This document shows positions 50,660 through 63,440 of a DNA stretch of 64,000 nucleotides, one piece after another (within the stretch, counting starts at the first letter, position 1; the number at the start of each line of letters is the position of its first letter). The notes under the pieces are model-generated. The model ran no database searches, was not told the DNA's origin, and saw only the letters and a program-made list of their open reading frames with translations. The stretch is from contig JAPYMA010000167.1 in the NCBI GenBank assembly GCA_035041965.1, positions 1 through 64,000 of the forward strand. The letters run 5' to 3'. The stretch is from Anisakis pegreffii. Its lineage: Eukaryota > Nematoda > Chromadorea > Rhabditida > Anisakidae. A program made the translations under genes and the position numbers.

Positions 50660-52447
50660 TAATCTTGCCGGTTTTTCTTTGCTTTTGAAGTCTTTGAATA
50701 CCTCTAAAGAGCACCGAAAAAACAATTCTTAGAATATGCTATATGCAATCGTCTCCATGCATTTCAGAACAGTTCTCGATGCGTCACACAAAACAGCAAC
50801 TCTCCAGCTGACTACTTTTCCTTCAAATAATTTTCCTCGGTAAGCCGCAAGCAAATGTAGAGCAAACAGAGTTGGGATATGCAATCAACATGTACTCAAA
50901 TTTTAATAAACTAGTTCAGACACTCATTCATAACACTTTCATGAGAATATGCATTGAATATACTGAAATTCTTAAGTTGAACTGCACACACTGGATTTAG
51001 ATTCCTTCTGATGCCCGAAATGAGAAAATTTTCAGCATAATGCTACACAACAAATTTATCTTTTCATGCTCGGCAACGATTAAGAACAACAAGAAAAAAG
51101 AGATCGGACGATATTGTCGTTGATAATGCATTATTCACATATTGCGAAGAACAAAATTGAAGCACTGTAGCCAGTGACCCTGAATTGGACCAGAATTTAT
51201 GGTTATAATAGTTTGATATCTGATTGGTGTTGATAATGATATCGATAAGTATATTAGTAGCAATCACTAAATAAATACATATTCAGCTGAAGTTAGATCA
51301 TGATATCACTCGATGCTTGTCGATAGCTCATTGAGGTTTGTGCATTCAGTAATACTAGAAGTATTCAACTTCAAGTATCACAGTGAAATCATTCTATGAT
51401 CGGTGAGAAGTAAAAAACAGAGCCAATGTGCTTAATCAGAACCGTACTGTTAATCATAAAATTCAAATAGTACTTATAACTTCGCTGTTAATGCTAACAT
51501 AAATAATGAGTATAATATATCTATGCATATTCACCATGCTTCTTCACTCTCCATCACCTCCTTTTACACACAATGGAAAGTGCTTCGGCAACTCAACTCA
51601 GATTTAAGTGTTCAATCGAAATCAAATATTGAAGACGACTCACTATGAACACACAAAGGTTGGCAACACTAACAAATGGCTAACAAAACGCCGATCGTAT
51701 CAAACAAGTGAAATGAGGATGATGCTAGTGGAAGTGACAGCAATCAGGTACCTGAGCGGTGATGATGAGTTTGACTGGTGGGAAGGATTTAAACATGCAT
51801 TCTAGGTTGTATTCATGCTTTATTTTTCGGTCAGTATAAATGATATGTGAAAACTGAAGAAGAAAGGTAGCAATTTATGACATAAGGTTACAAAGTGTGT
51901 ACGTATGTGCTGCTTATGAGTCTAATTCTTATGAGAATGGATAGAGATTTGAGGAGCTAGTAATGGAAGCAGAATGACAACTGGTGGTGTTGTGAGCATC
52001 ATGAACGCTCGTCGATATCAAAGACTTTAGTATTCTATGACGAGCTTGATGATAATATTATGATTGTGATTATCACCACTGCCATCATCAAAGTGAGTAA
52101 TATACAATTTTTGATTAGTGCTATTTATGCTATCATTTATTATTATTGAATGAACGCAACTAAATAAATGCATATAAATTAAACTGTCAAATATAAATTA
52201 ATATAAAAGAAACAAGTATAATCAACAACTGTTTCATAAACTGCTCAATATAGATATTTGCAGGCAGCTGATATATGTTGCTATTATAACCGTACCTTCC
52301 TATTATCCTACCTTTCTTCCTTCATATCTTACCTTCCTATTATAATTGCTATTATTATTTTAGTTGTTCTAAAATGAAATTCAGAACAGAAGAAATAGCA
52401 CAAAATTCTTCTTTTCAACAACAGGATGAACAAGTCTTAATATAGAA

Positions 52448-52540
52448 GGATGGATGGATGGATGGATGGATGGACGGATAAGCGGATGGATGGATGGATG
52501 GATGGACGGATAAGCGGATGGATGGATGGATAGATGGATG
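52448..52540. repeat. GGAT array with higher-order structure
   Basis: Runs of 'ggat' are closed by 'ggacggataagc' twice, then by 'agatggatgaat', so units of about 28-32 bp are superimposed on the tetranucleotide. Confidence 0.85.
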
Positions 52541-52547
52541 AATTGTA

Positions 52548-52735
52548 GGTCGTCAGCTGCGCCCGTCACCAAAGAAAAACGTCGGCCAACTGACTCGCCG
52601 GTGAGCACACCAACTGTTGCTGCTAGTGGCAATAACGCTTGCTTTAACTCTACGGTATATGATAGTTCTGTTGCCGCTGCTGCTGCTATTACTACGGACT
52701 TAGTTTACTTGTTACTGGCTGAGATGATTATTTAG
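52548..52735 (+). CDS. Isolated exon-like segment, product unknown
   Basis: After 'gaattgtag' (possible acceptor) a frame encodes '[19 protein letters not shown]' and a Thr/Ala/Asn-rich continuation, ending at the stop near 52733-52735. GC content and codon pattern are exon-like against very AT-rich surroundings. A donor-like 'acg|gtatat' lies near 52651, so it may be an internal exon. I could not find phase-matched neighbours. It could be an exon of an unrecognised plus-strand gene, a gene fragment, or chance. Confidence 0.25.
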
Positions 52736-53526
52736 ACGTTTAGCGTGCTAAACAAGAAGTGATTGCATAGAGCATTAAAGATAGATCTTTATGTGCTATC
52801 CGAATTGCCGTAGATAAATAGATGGATTGATAGGTTCACGAATACGTTTCAGTCGCGCTTGCTTTAGAACTTCATCCTTTGGTCCCTCCCTCCCTGCTGT
52901 CTTATCACCCAAATTCTACAATTCCTCAATTCAGCCAGCCCTCTTTCCTCCACTTCTTCATCACTCGTTCATCCCATCTCTGTGTTCTCAAGTAAACCGA
53001 TCATTATTATCAATTTCATCATTATGCTTATCATCATTAACAAGCAGATCGATCGCCTCAATTTTACACATTTATTGGCGTAAAAACAATTATTGCATAT
53101 GATCGTCATATAAGAATTTTGATATTCCAGTGTACTCTCATTCACAACATCATCACCCAGAACCACTAAATATTCACCTCCCTAATCAGAATCCTCTTCG
53201 TTCACAGAAATTCACCTTACCAAACTTCTTGGTTATCTTAAAATTATAACTACTGCTTCACTCCTACTAGTGCTTTATTATAAGTCCTATTAGTCTGAAG
53301 TGTTAGCCACGCAACTTTAGAATATTGTTCCATTCAGCCTTATGCTTTTTTATGGTCACCATATCCTTCGAATTCCACCAATGAACTATTAGCAACCAAA
53401 AGATATGTCCTAATATAATTATGAATATCAAAATTTCCACCACTGACTTCAGCTTAAAATCATCGAGCAATCACTAAATTAAGCACTTATCAGATTCTAT
53501 AATAACTACGTTTTATATCATTGCTA

Positions 53527-53616
53527 GTCAGTGATGAATGAAACGACAAAGTCAAAAATTTCAGAAGTGCGATTCGTTCTGAAATTTTTGACTTTGTCGT
53601 TTCATTCATCACTGAC
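53527..53616. repeat. Perfect hairpin, 39-bp stem
   Basis: Bases 53527-53565 are the exact reverse complement of 53578-53616 (start 'gtcagtgatgaatgaaacga'), separated by 12 bases. No mismatch in 39 pairs implies recent origin or constraint. It is either a tiny fold-back element or a small-RNA precursor-like structure. Confidence 0.85.
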
Positions 53617-54812
53617 TTCAATCACTTTGAGATTGAAGAGGAGAACAAGAAATTTATAAAGCGAACAAAACGAAAAGTAGCATGACATCTTTCGTTTGCA
53701 GTAAATATATTGAGAGTTGACTTCATTCGCAACAGAACTCCTAATTCCTTCGAAATTTCTTTCAAAGAAATTAAAGTGTTAGCTAAAGCACAACAGCAAT
53801 TCAAGCAGTTACGCAAGTGATATCACCGACTGAAAATTTAACGCATACACATACGTGTAGTGGTCAAAACAAAAACATATTTGCTACTGTTGCTCTTGCG
53901 ATGACATACGATACTCGAGATTATCGAATATGTTGTCAAAATGTAACTTTCAAGTATCAGTTGCTTCATGTGCCGCACTTCTGGGTGGGTGGGGGGGGGA
54001 ACGGGAGAGCAAGACGATATGCTATCAGGATTTCGACACTTCATGAGGTTGAACGTAAAGAACGTGCAAAATCAAGCAATTTTACAGCAACAAACTACAC
54101 TTCTCTTGTGACGAACGAAGACAACACATTTGCAAACAATCCGTAAATGAAACTTCTTCAGTCAGTGACGGGTGCTCATGAACACGGAAAGATTATTACT
54201 GCGAAGATGCTGTGCAAATGTGTTACCTAAAAAGCCAAAGTACCGCAGTAAAAATCACGCATCCACATTTTAGATGTGAAGAAATGTTTATCAGTTTTCT
54301 ACAAATACGATGCAAAAGTGAACAAGTGCCGTTAGCCAGGCAGGCCCATCGTGCATACAAATGCCGTGCATCTGTCCAATCATGTCCCGGAAATGTCCCA
54401 TCTAGTTTGTGTACCTTCTTTTTCTCAGTTAACACATCAGAAACAACGATGATAGTAATAGTAATCATAAGAATAGAACAGAAATAGAACTAATAAAAAT
54501 ATCGTTGATAATAGTAATAGTAATAGTAAAAGTAATAATGGTACCTTAAAATGACCAAAGTAATGCATAAAAATGCGATTTTTGCTGAACGTTTCGACGA
54601 AATGCGTTAGCTTCAGCCGCATGATATTGAAGATGACATGTATATGTAACTGAGTTTCTTGACGGATTAATTTTTAAAGAATGAGATGACCCTTAAGATA
54701 TGGATTACCTTAATCCTTAAGAAATAATCGACCAAAAAACTGAGTGCATTAGTCAGCCACATATACGTACCATCACCAGTATCGGTGCACTTGTGCGGCT
54801 GAAGCTAAATGA

Positions 54813-54888
54813 GTTTTGTACGTATTACTTTTTTAAATCACTTTTGTACGTATTACTTTTTTAAATCACTTTTGTACGTATTACTTTG
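54813..54888. repeat. 28-bp tandem repeat, 2.7 copies
   Basis: Copies start at 54813, 54841 and 54869 (unit begins 'ttttgtacgtattac'); the first two are identical and the third is partial. A (att)n patch follows. Confidence 0.9.
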
Positions 54889-57800
54889 GTCACTCAAAAG
54901 TATCACTATTACTATTATTATTGCTATTGTCGGTATTATTATTATCATTATTATGATTATTAATATCAATGCTCGAAAAGTGTTTATTTCAGCGCTAATA
55001 CACAATTTCATTCGTGTACACATCAAAAATGTTTGTTGAAGTGGCTGTAATTTCGGTGATGAAGCCGTGATAAAATGTTATTTTAAGCAGTTGTATCTAT
55101 TCATGATGACCATCCTTTCGAATCGCTTCAAATCAATGCAATAAGCGATTTCCGATTGCTTTTAGCACTGTCTCTTTGCACCGCAACAAATCTAACACTG
55201 AAACGTTGTAAAATATTAGCCAACAACAGTAGTCCAATCACAAAATTACGTCCACAACAGCAAGCATATCTGATTAAGATGGTACAGTCACCAATTAGGT
55301 GAAAGCGCTCAGCTGGACGAGCCATTATAAAGCAGCTTACTTCTCTAGTTCTATCCACCAAATGTCATCAGTTCATAATATTACTGTAAACGAGTGACAA
55401 ACACAAGCGAATCTTCAATGAGTTCGCTGGCATCCATTCGTTTCTTATTGTTAGTTAGTGTAATACTTACCGATTAGTTAACTGCATCGCTGTTTCTGTT
55501 GCTGTTATAGGTATACAACTCATAAGCCTTCCATTATCCATCTTTCTGTAATAATTTCTTTGAGGAAATCTTTCGCCTAATTCTAACAAAGAAACGTTTT
55601 CAATTGCTATTTTACATTTAACTCGTTTTTATTTGCGTGAAACATTCATCACTGACCTAATCCATAAACATACCCAATCAACTATATCAGCATTCATAAT
55701 TTTTGTTAGAATTGAAGCTAATCACTGTTCAAGACAGTAGCAACACGATGGGAATAACCGAAGTTGAAGGTGACTCAACCCAGTTACATTTTTACTTCAT
55801 AGTCTTGAAGATTTCGATCTTTCAAGTGCTCTCTTATTCCTCATTTTCGTTATAGCAGTTTTCCTTTAATCTTTCAATTTCTCATTTGAGACTATCAACA
55901 GTTCTCCACCATTGCTTCTTCTCGGTAAGAAGTTGTTCATCTTTGTTGAAAACTAGCTGTTCATCTATCTATTTAGCTGTAGATAGTAACCTCTCTTCGC
56001 TACATGATTTATCACCTAAGAAATGGCCAACCAATCAAATCGAGGTGAATAATCATCATTATTTGCTTCAATTTTTACTTCGTTCAGTCAAATCAAAGTG
56101 AAACATCGACAAACTGAGTGTCTCATTCATCAAGTAATCTCCTCTCTTTAGAATACCATCCATACTACATCTCTTTTGCCAAAACATGGAAGGAAACTGA
56201 GTTTTTCTATTGTGCTGTTTTTCGATGGCATATTGCAATGATGACAACTTGTGAAGTCAGTTTCGTTTGGTTCGTCACGACATTAGGAGATTATTAGTAC
56301 CATATCAAAACAATTGATTTGAAAAGAAACTTGAATGATTCTCGATGTGATATCATAAAATCTGTTGTAAGAGAACTGAACGAATTGATAATAAATAAAT
56401 GTTTTTAGGTACATATTTGTAGAGCGCAATTTAGAGCAGATTTGCCGTACATAAATGTAATATAGCTTTGCGATGATAAGGAGTTATTTATTTATAAGCG
56501 CGATTGTAAAAGTTTTAGTAGGAATGGATGGATAACGTTGTAATTCTTTTTGATTGCGGCTTGATTGACACATATCTATCATCTATATATCTTCTATCCT
56601 CTACATTTCGAACAAAACGAACTTACGAATGGATAGAAGATGTACACAGACAGAAGATGCCTGCTTGCCTGGCTGCTTGCCTTTCTGTTCACCACTCGAT
56701 CATTTTCACAAAATATCCCCAATAACATCTCATCCACAAACATACGTATCTCTATTCATGTAAGACTGTATTTACGCATCCATCCATACAGCAATAGCAG
56801 TAGGTTTAACTAGCTTAAAAGCATGTTATATGATAACCAATACACCTAGTGCCACTATATACACCTACTATTCAACTCATCAATAATTACAAAACAATTT
56901 TTTGCAGTGATCACTCTATTCTTTACTCCAGGCAGTCAGGGAAGCGGCCTCTAAACAAGTGGATTCAGGAAAACGGATAAGATGAGATAAAATGAATAGA
57001 TAGCTAGCGATACTTTAAGCCTTTTGCCAACAATCAACTAACTGCTCATTTCGGTAACCTTTTAAAGCATATCATAACTGTTATATTACTGGCATCATCA
57101 CACATCGCACCGCTCATTCTTTTTACACCATACAACGCTCATTCCTCTCACACAAGATCATTTTACCTGTTTGACATGCGCCAGTGCATTTCTTATAGAC
57201 AAGAATAAACAATTTTTAATCTACTAGCAACGCAAGAATCATTTTTATCTTTTCAACGTCGCTCGTTGAAGGAAAACGCAGTGTCGCAGATGCAACCAAG
57301 TTTCGAAAATGAACAGAATCTTCGTAAATTCTTACAATAGGATAAGCCAGATTTATGTGGATCAATTTGTAATAATCGATTTGAGAGGAAAAATCGGCCA
57401 TTTTATCACAAGAAAGTAAATTATTGGATTGCTTGATCACAGCTATGATGGCATGTCAAAGCCGTCACTGGAGACTACATGAAAACTTGCGAGACACACT
57501 GATTGTGAGGTAATATGTGAAAGGTTTCGAAAAACCTACCGTAGAGGGAAAATTGATGGAAATTACATAAGAGGAAACTCATAGTTGCTCCAAAAAAAAA
57601 AAACTCTGGAATTAACGATTTATTGTACCAGTTACATTTTTTGTCGCTATTCTTGATAAGCTTTTCAAAGCCTTACTCAAGAATAGTCGTTTTTTTTCAG
57701 ACTGAATAGATCAAAACTTCAATGCAACTTCTGAGAGTCGCACAAGTTCTCCTGTAAAATTCGAATGAATATGCAAGTGATCATCGCTTAAAGCAGTCAT

Positions 57801-58119
57801 CAGTGACACAACCATTTATTTATAAGCTTTTTCATTCCAAATTATACACTTGCACCACATAGGATGTATCATATCATATACATCATAAATTCGTGTTGAC
57901 ATTAACAAGAATAAGCGCTGAGCTTCTTTGGTTCTATTTGTGAAAGTTTTCATTGCAGAAAACAATCATAATAAATAATAATATATAACAATATAATATA
58001 ATTATTCAGCACAGTAGTGAAAAGTTTTTGCAATTCATTCGATTACATTCACTATTAATCACCATCAGTTGATTTTTTCACGATCGTTAACTAAGGATTA
58101 TGTTAAGGAAGTGCTGACG

Positions 58120-61100
58120 CTAATGCTTGTGGGATGACCGTCGCTGTCGTCGTTCAACGACACATTTATAGGACGGTGGTGAGACGGTTAGACCGAGAAG
58201 TCGTTTCGTTGATGGCTGCTGAGAATTTGACGATGAAGTTTGAGTGCTCGAGGAGGAGTTACTCGACGCTGAATTGGAGGGCACCACGGCACTACGAAAA
58301 CGAAAATTGTGAAGAGCATTCGCAAATATCAAAAATAGTTCGGCACGTGCCAACGATTCACCTAAGCATTGACGTTTACCAATCGAGAACGGCATAAACG
58401 CATCGTAACTGAAAAAGGAACTAGCAGATAGCTGACAAATTATATCTTGTCAGAGAAAATTATATCAGAGTTAAATAATGTAGTATTGGCATAAAAAGTG
58501 TAATAAATGATACTATTCATCTGGGTTGATTTCAAGAAATATCTGCGACAAAAAATCCAATAAAAATAGGAATTTCGCTTGTCACTCACCGTTTCAGTGT
58601 TTCACCATCATTTTCGAGAAAACGTTCTGGACAAAACGTTTGCGGGTTTGTAAAGTTTTCTGGATCATTCATCGCAATCGAGATCTGTGGAATGCACAAC
58701 GTACCAGCCGGATAGAAATAACCATCGTCCATCAACTTATCTTCGGCCACAGTCCTCAGAAGATTGATCGGTAAAATGTTCGCAATTCGTTGGATTTCCT
58801 TTCAAACACAATCATCAAATGTTGTTGTGAATCACATAATAAATACAATATCACTGGTGTGTTATCATAATTAAAAACATTATCTGCTTTCATTTTCCAA
58901 ATTTAACAATTGATTATTGCAAAAAAAGAGCATAGCATTAAATATCTTAACGAATATTTCCATATCTAGTGAATGAAATCTGGCATTTGGAAGGAATTGT
59001 ATCGAATTAAGAAGAGGGTTAGAAAAGAGTTAAACATACATTCAGTGTTGCCATCGTATAAGGACATCTGTTACGATCTGATAATTTAATGATCTCATCA
59101 TCACATTCATCAAGTTCCTCTTGAATTTTTGTCTGTACTTCCGGATGAATAAGCACCATCAAAAAGCCCCACTTCATTGTTGTAACTGTTGTCTCCATAC
59201 CGGCAAAGAATAAGTCCAACAAGAGCATTTTCATCTGCCATTCACTAAACATGGAATCTTATCGAACTTAAAGATTCACGAAATCAACAGCAGTCACATA
59301 GATATTCACTTAAGGTGAGTTTATTCAAATATGTAGATTTTCAGAGTTCAGATGCACAGTCGATAGCATGCATCAACTGAACATTATGAGTTGATGAAAC
59401 TATACACAAATAATAGAAAATGTTTTTTATGCAGTCAAATGGTTCAAACGTGCTGGAAAAGGAATGAGTTGCAAAAAGAAGGCGAATAAATGGAGATTCT
59501 CGCCTTATCAACACTTCTTTCTGCTTCAACAAAATACTTTCTTCCACACTCACAATCCATGCAATTTCAACACAAAAAATTGTTCACAAATGAACGATTG
59601 AATAAACAAGGAATGTGTTCGAATGATAAATAAATTCTCGAGGTTTCCTCACTCAAAAAAGCCCGGGTGGTCTCCATTAACTTTGCGTCGATGCATCTCC
59701 TTCATATATGAAAAGGTAAAATCTGTAGGTTCCACATCAGGATCGAATTTAATTTTGTGTTCCTACAAAATAAGCAAATATCTATTATTTGCTTGTTTGA
59801 TCGTCAGCTGTCAATCATGGAATTGTCTTGGCGATAACGGTCGTTAATCTACTCGAAAAATACTCAGCATCTGATAAATTCATGATTACGCATTAGCCTA
59901 CGCGAATTTTTTAAAGTATAGTTGCATTAACATTGATGAAAACTGTTCATAAGAATTGCATTAATGATAATAATGATAACGATAATAATAATAATAATAA
60001 TAATAATAAGAGGAAGAAGAAGAGAACTGAAACAATAAAATGATAATGAAATTGCACTTCAATATTAACATCCAGATAACTCCATAGCTGTTGACGAATT
60101 CTTAGAAGATGTTTCCATTTTTTGTTCAAGAATGGTATTCGGGTGAGTATGGGTGCAACAATATAAGCGCCCATCATAGGATTGATAACTAAACGCGATT
60201 GCTCATCTAACAACGAATGTAATTTATGGAATTCCTCACTGCCCTGCAAATAATTAATTAGTTTCTGAATTTGATTGTGTTAAATTGAATGTGAAGTTGT
60301 TATCATTATTAATGATCGAACAGCCATTATCATTAAGCCGTAATCAAGCTGACTCCTGACCAAAACGTGAACTGAACATAACGTAATGAGTATAACTCGA
60401 ATTGTACACCAATGGCAAATGCACCTTTCAAGTACCGTACAGTCCTTTGTTACTTACAGCAGTAAAGCATGGCAATACTCACCATTTGTTCTACTCGCTT
60501 ACACATGATCATCGGCAACTATTTCATACTTTTCTTGTGCTTCTCTTCATATTACTTTGGTTGCTATTATTGAACTAGAGCAGCTGACCTGTGCAAATCG
60601 ATGCCCAAACAAGATGTTATTGATAATGTTTCCAACACACACTGCTGTCGCCTGGCAAATGTCAATTTGTTGATGCTTAAGGTGCTGTTGCTCGACGAAT
60701 TCAACGAAATGTGTCACTTCGCACTGAATCTTCTGCTCCATCAACGCGCGACCCAAGCCAAAATCACGTAAAACATGCAACGAGAAACGTCGTTGCTCAC
60801 GCCACTTATCACCATCTATTTGTACGACCCCGTTCACACCACCTCAACGAACTTCAACAATTCAACATCTGCCGCACTTTGTAGATGCATAAAGCTCAAT
60901 CCATCAAACACACATGTATTCTCCAAAAGAGTATATTTTGCATGATACTCATTCGTTTATTGACATTGAACTGAATTATTCAGTTACTAATTTAATTGAT
61001 ATGCATTACGATGGGAACGACTGATTGGCTGGAAACGAATCGGAATAATCAATCATTTAATCGATCACCCATAAATGTGTCAGTGATGTAATTGCGCCAA

Positions 61101-61852
61101 CGATTGCTGAAAATATCCGCATTACGAACAAAGTATTTTTTCATCATCGTTGCATCACTCACCATAACCAGTGGAATTGGACCAACCCAAAATGTCATTA
61201 TAGCGCCTAAAATTTGCGAAAATTATTCCATTCAACCATTGACTGCTTTCACCGAGCAAGCACCTCACATCAGCACTGCATATTTCTCACTTGCAGCGCA
61301 TTTATAAACTATTTCAGGCTTATTTAGTTAGCACTGCACCTAGGTTGTGCGAGTAGTTTCTTGTGTTCATTTATTACTTTGATGCTCTTATCACATATAC
61401 ACTTCCTGTTGTTCATTAATATTTCGCTAACTTCAGACTAAATGAACAATCCGGAAATGCCATCACAACGAAATGTGACGTCGATCGATATTTGCTGTAA
61501 ACTCAAAGGAGTACTGATTCAAATTTAATGTTTGCTTCACTCTTTAAATCTTTCTTTGCATTTACCAATTTCCATCTGATGCTATTTTATGTGCTTTTAG
61601 TGATCATTCATGAAAGAGTTTTTTTAAGAAAGAAAAAAGCGAACGAATAGTTCAATAAATGATTGAATTAATTTTATGCGTATGCAATTTGTTGTTACCG
61701 TATTTTTGTTTCCATGCAAGAAACATATCGTCAATAGATTGATAGCATAAAAAGTGCGGTATATTTCCGGCCAGCAACCACGGTGTTGGACCAGGCGGTA
61801 AACGTCGTCGTTTCCAGTAAATTTCATAGAAAATGTATACGATTAACATCAT
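58120..61852 (-). CDS. Cytochrome P450, CYP2 clan
   Basis: ER-bound haem monooxygenase, probably metabolising lipids or xenobiotics. Exons on the minus strand: 61852-61699, 61206-61069, 60842-60589, 60243-60058, 59762-59653, 59244-59040, 58798-58590, 58408-58120 (514 aa, typical length). N-terminal anchor at 1-13, then basic residues and the Pro-rich hinge 'RRRLPPGP'. Helix C 'WREQR' (W111, R115), I-helix 'AGMETT' (295-300), K-helix 'EIQR' (E350, R353), 'PERF' (406-409), and the haem loop 'FSIGKRQC' with ligand Cys433 are all present, so an active enzyme is expected. '[17 protein letters not shown]' resembles nematode CYP33-like members, but the family is not certain. Unusual: a Ser-rich insertion (about 463-485) between the haem region and the final beta strands. 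The ATG chosen lies 21 bases after an acceptor. Confidence 0.93.
59953..60012. repeat. (TAA)n microsatellite in a P450 intron
   Basis: 'aataataataataataata' type tract in the intron between the exons ending at 60058 and starting at 59762. Confidence 0.85.
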
Positions 61853-61873
61853 CGATGCGCCAAAATATATCAA

Positions 61874-61880
61874 CTATAAA
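61874..61880 (-). promoter_or_regulatory. Likely trans-splice acceptor of the P450
   Basis: On the minus strand 'cttatttatag' ends 21 bases before the ATG. The frame upstream is closed by a stop, so an additional coding exon is not needed. Confidence 0.45.
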
Positions 61881-63284
61881 TAAGATGTATTCGTATAAAT
61901 CATGCTAGCTGTTCTTGCTACTGAGCAACTTTGGCTGGATGATTATTGAAGGATATCAGTGGATGATGTTGATGATGTATGACTAGAGTTCACTTTTATG
62001 ACAAAATTTATTCTTGTATTTTGCTGCAGCAATAGTGAATAACAGTAGCAGTGAAAGAGAACATTAGTGGTTGAATTAATTGGTTGAAATAAACTGATCA
62101 CTTTAAAGATGATTTAGCCAGAGAGGTTGTTAGAAGTGTGATAATGAAAGTGTTGAGCAACATTTGGAAACATGCTTATGCAAATACGTACGTTTAGTGA
62201 ATGAACAACAAGGCGAAGCGATCGAACTGAGAGAACTGATAGTGAAACAAAAATCGTTGACGTAACACAATTGCGGATGGTTGCGATTGAGTTTTTGATA
62301 GGCAAACTTGATGGAGATTCTTTATCATTATCGTTATGGTTTTGCATATTATTGTTGATGGTTTGCACTTCAGATATAATATTGTTCGTTGTTGCAGTCT
62401 AACAAATCTAAAAACAAATTCATCATAAATGCAACGGCAAACGACAACAGGTGAACAGAAGACGAAAAACAAAAGAATTAATTTCAAGAAGCGCATTTAC
62501 GACTAACGATCAAATCAGTGAAGGATGAGAAAAAATGTTAAACAATTCAGCAAATAAAGCTCTAAACGACAGTCAGTGAACCAAACAAACTAGCATAATG
62601 AAGAATTAGCGATCGGAAATATTATACGTTTATGTACTTATATAGGATAAATGAGGATGATAATATTGGTCGTACGATGAATAATCGAGCGTTGAGAATA
62701 TTTGTGCATCACAAAAAGAATAACAATATTCTGAGTGGAGTTTTATAAATGAATGAAAGATTTGTTGCACGGATGAGTAGAGTAAGCGCTGTGTTTAATG
62801 GAAATAAATGAGAGGATTAAATGGCATAATGTTCAGTTGTGATTTTATAGTTGAGTGTCATTTATATGATCAGATTGAAATACGAACACGTTTTTTTGGT
62901 GCTATTATCAATTATTATTGTTATTATTATTATTATTATTATTATTTATTATTGTTATTGCTGTTGTTTTTATTGCTGCTGTTGTACGATTATTGAACTT
63001 GTTTTTTCCTCTTCAAATTAAGCACTTTAGCACAGCTAATTGCATGTGAATGATGATGGTTGAGAATAAATCTGTTGAATGGACAGACACACAAGGAGAT
63101 TATCAGTAGCAATTATTTAATTTCTTCAGTCAGTGTTGCTGAACGCATCTGTAGAAATGTTACAGCGATTTGAAGTCTTTTCGTAACTCTTTGCTGAAGA
63201 AGAATTCATAAGCAACAATAACTGCAGATAGATCAACAATTATTGTAATTCTGATGCTAATTGCAGCAATATCAATCACAGTAA

Positions 63285-63349
63285 TGGTAGTAGTGGTAAT
63301 GGTGACAATGATAATAGTATTAATAATAATAGTAATAATAATGATAATA

Positions 63350-63380
<31 letters not shown>

Positions 63381-63440
63381 TAATAGCAATAATAATATCA
63401 AAACTAATGATAACAGTGATAATAATATGGATAATATTAC
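63285..63440. repeat. Mixed (AAT/GAT)n low-complexity tract
   Basis: 'gataataataatgataatg' type sequence over about 150 bases. Confidence 0.85.

Larger units (their letters stand above)
50646..58119. other. 7.5 kb region upstream of hlh-1
   Basis: No complete gene was recognised. It contains an exon-like stretch at 52548-52735, a GGAT array (52448-52540), a perfect 39-bp-stem hairpin (53527-53616), a 28-bp tandem repeat (54813-54888) and short trinucleotide runs. It lies upstream of hlh-1 and downstream of the P450 on the minus strand, so it should contain hlh-1 control elements at the low-coordinate end and the P450 3' UTR at the high end. Confidence 0.5.

Noticed and set aside
52381..52632. 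Ile-His-Pro-Ser repeat protein on the minus strand
   Set aside because: It is the translation of the GGAT microsatellite.
45772..61852. Operon containing hlh-1 and the P450
   Set aside because: Both are on the minus strand, but the gap is about 7.5 kb and each has its own acceptor; nematode operon genes are usually a few hundred bases apart.
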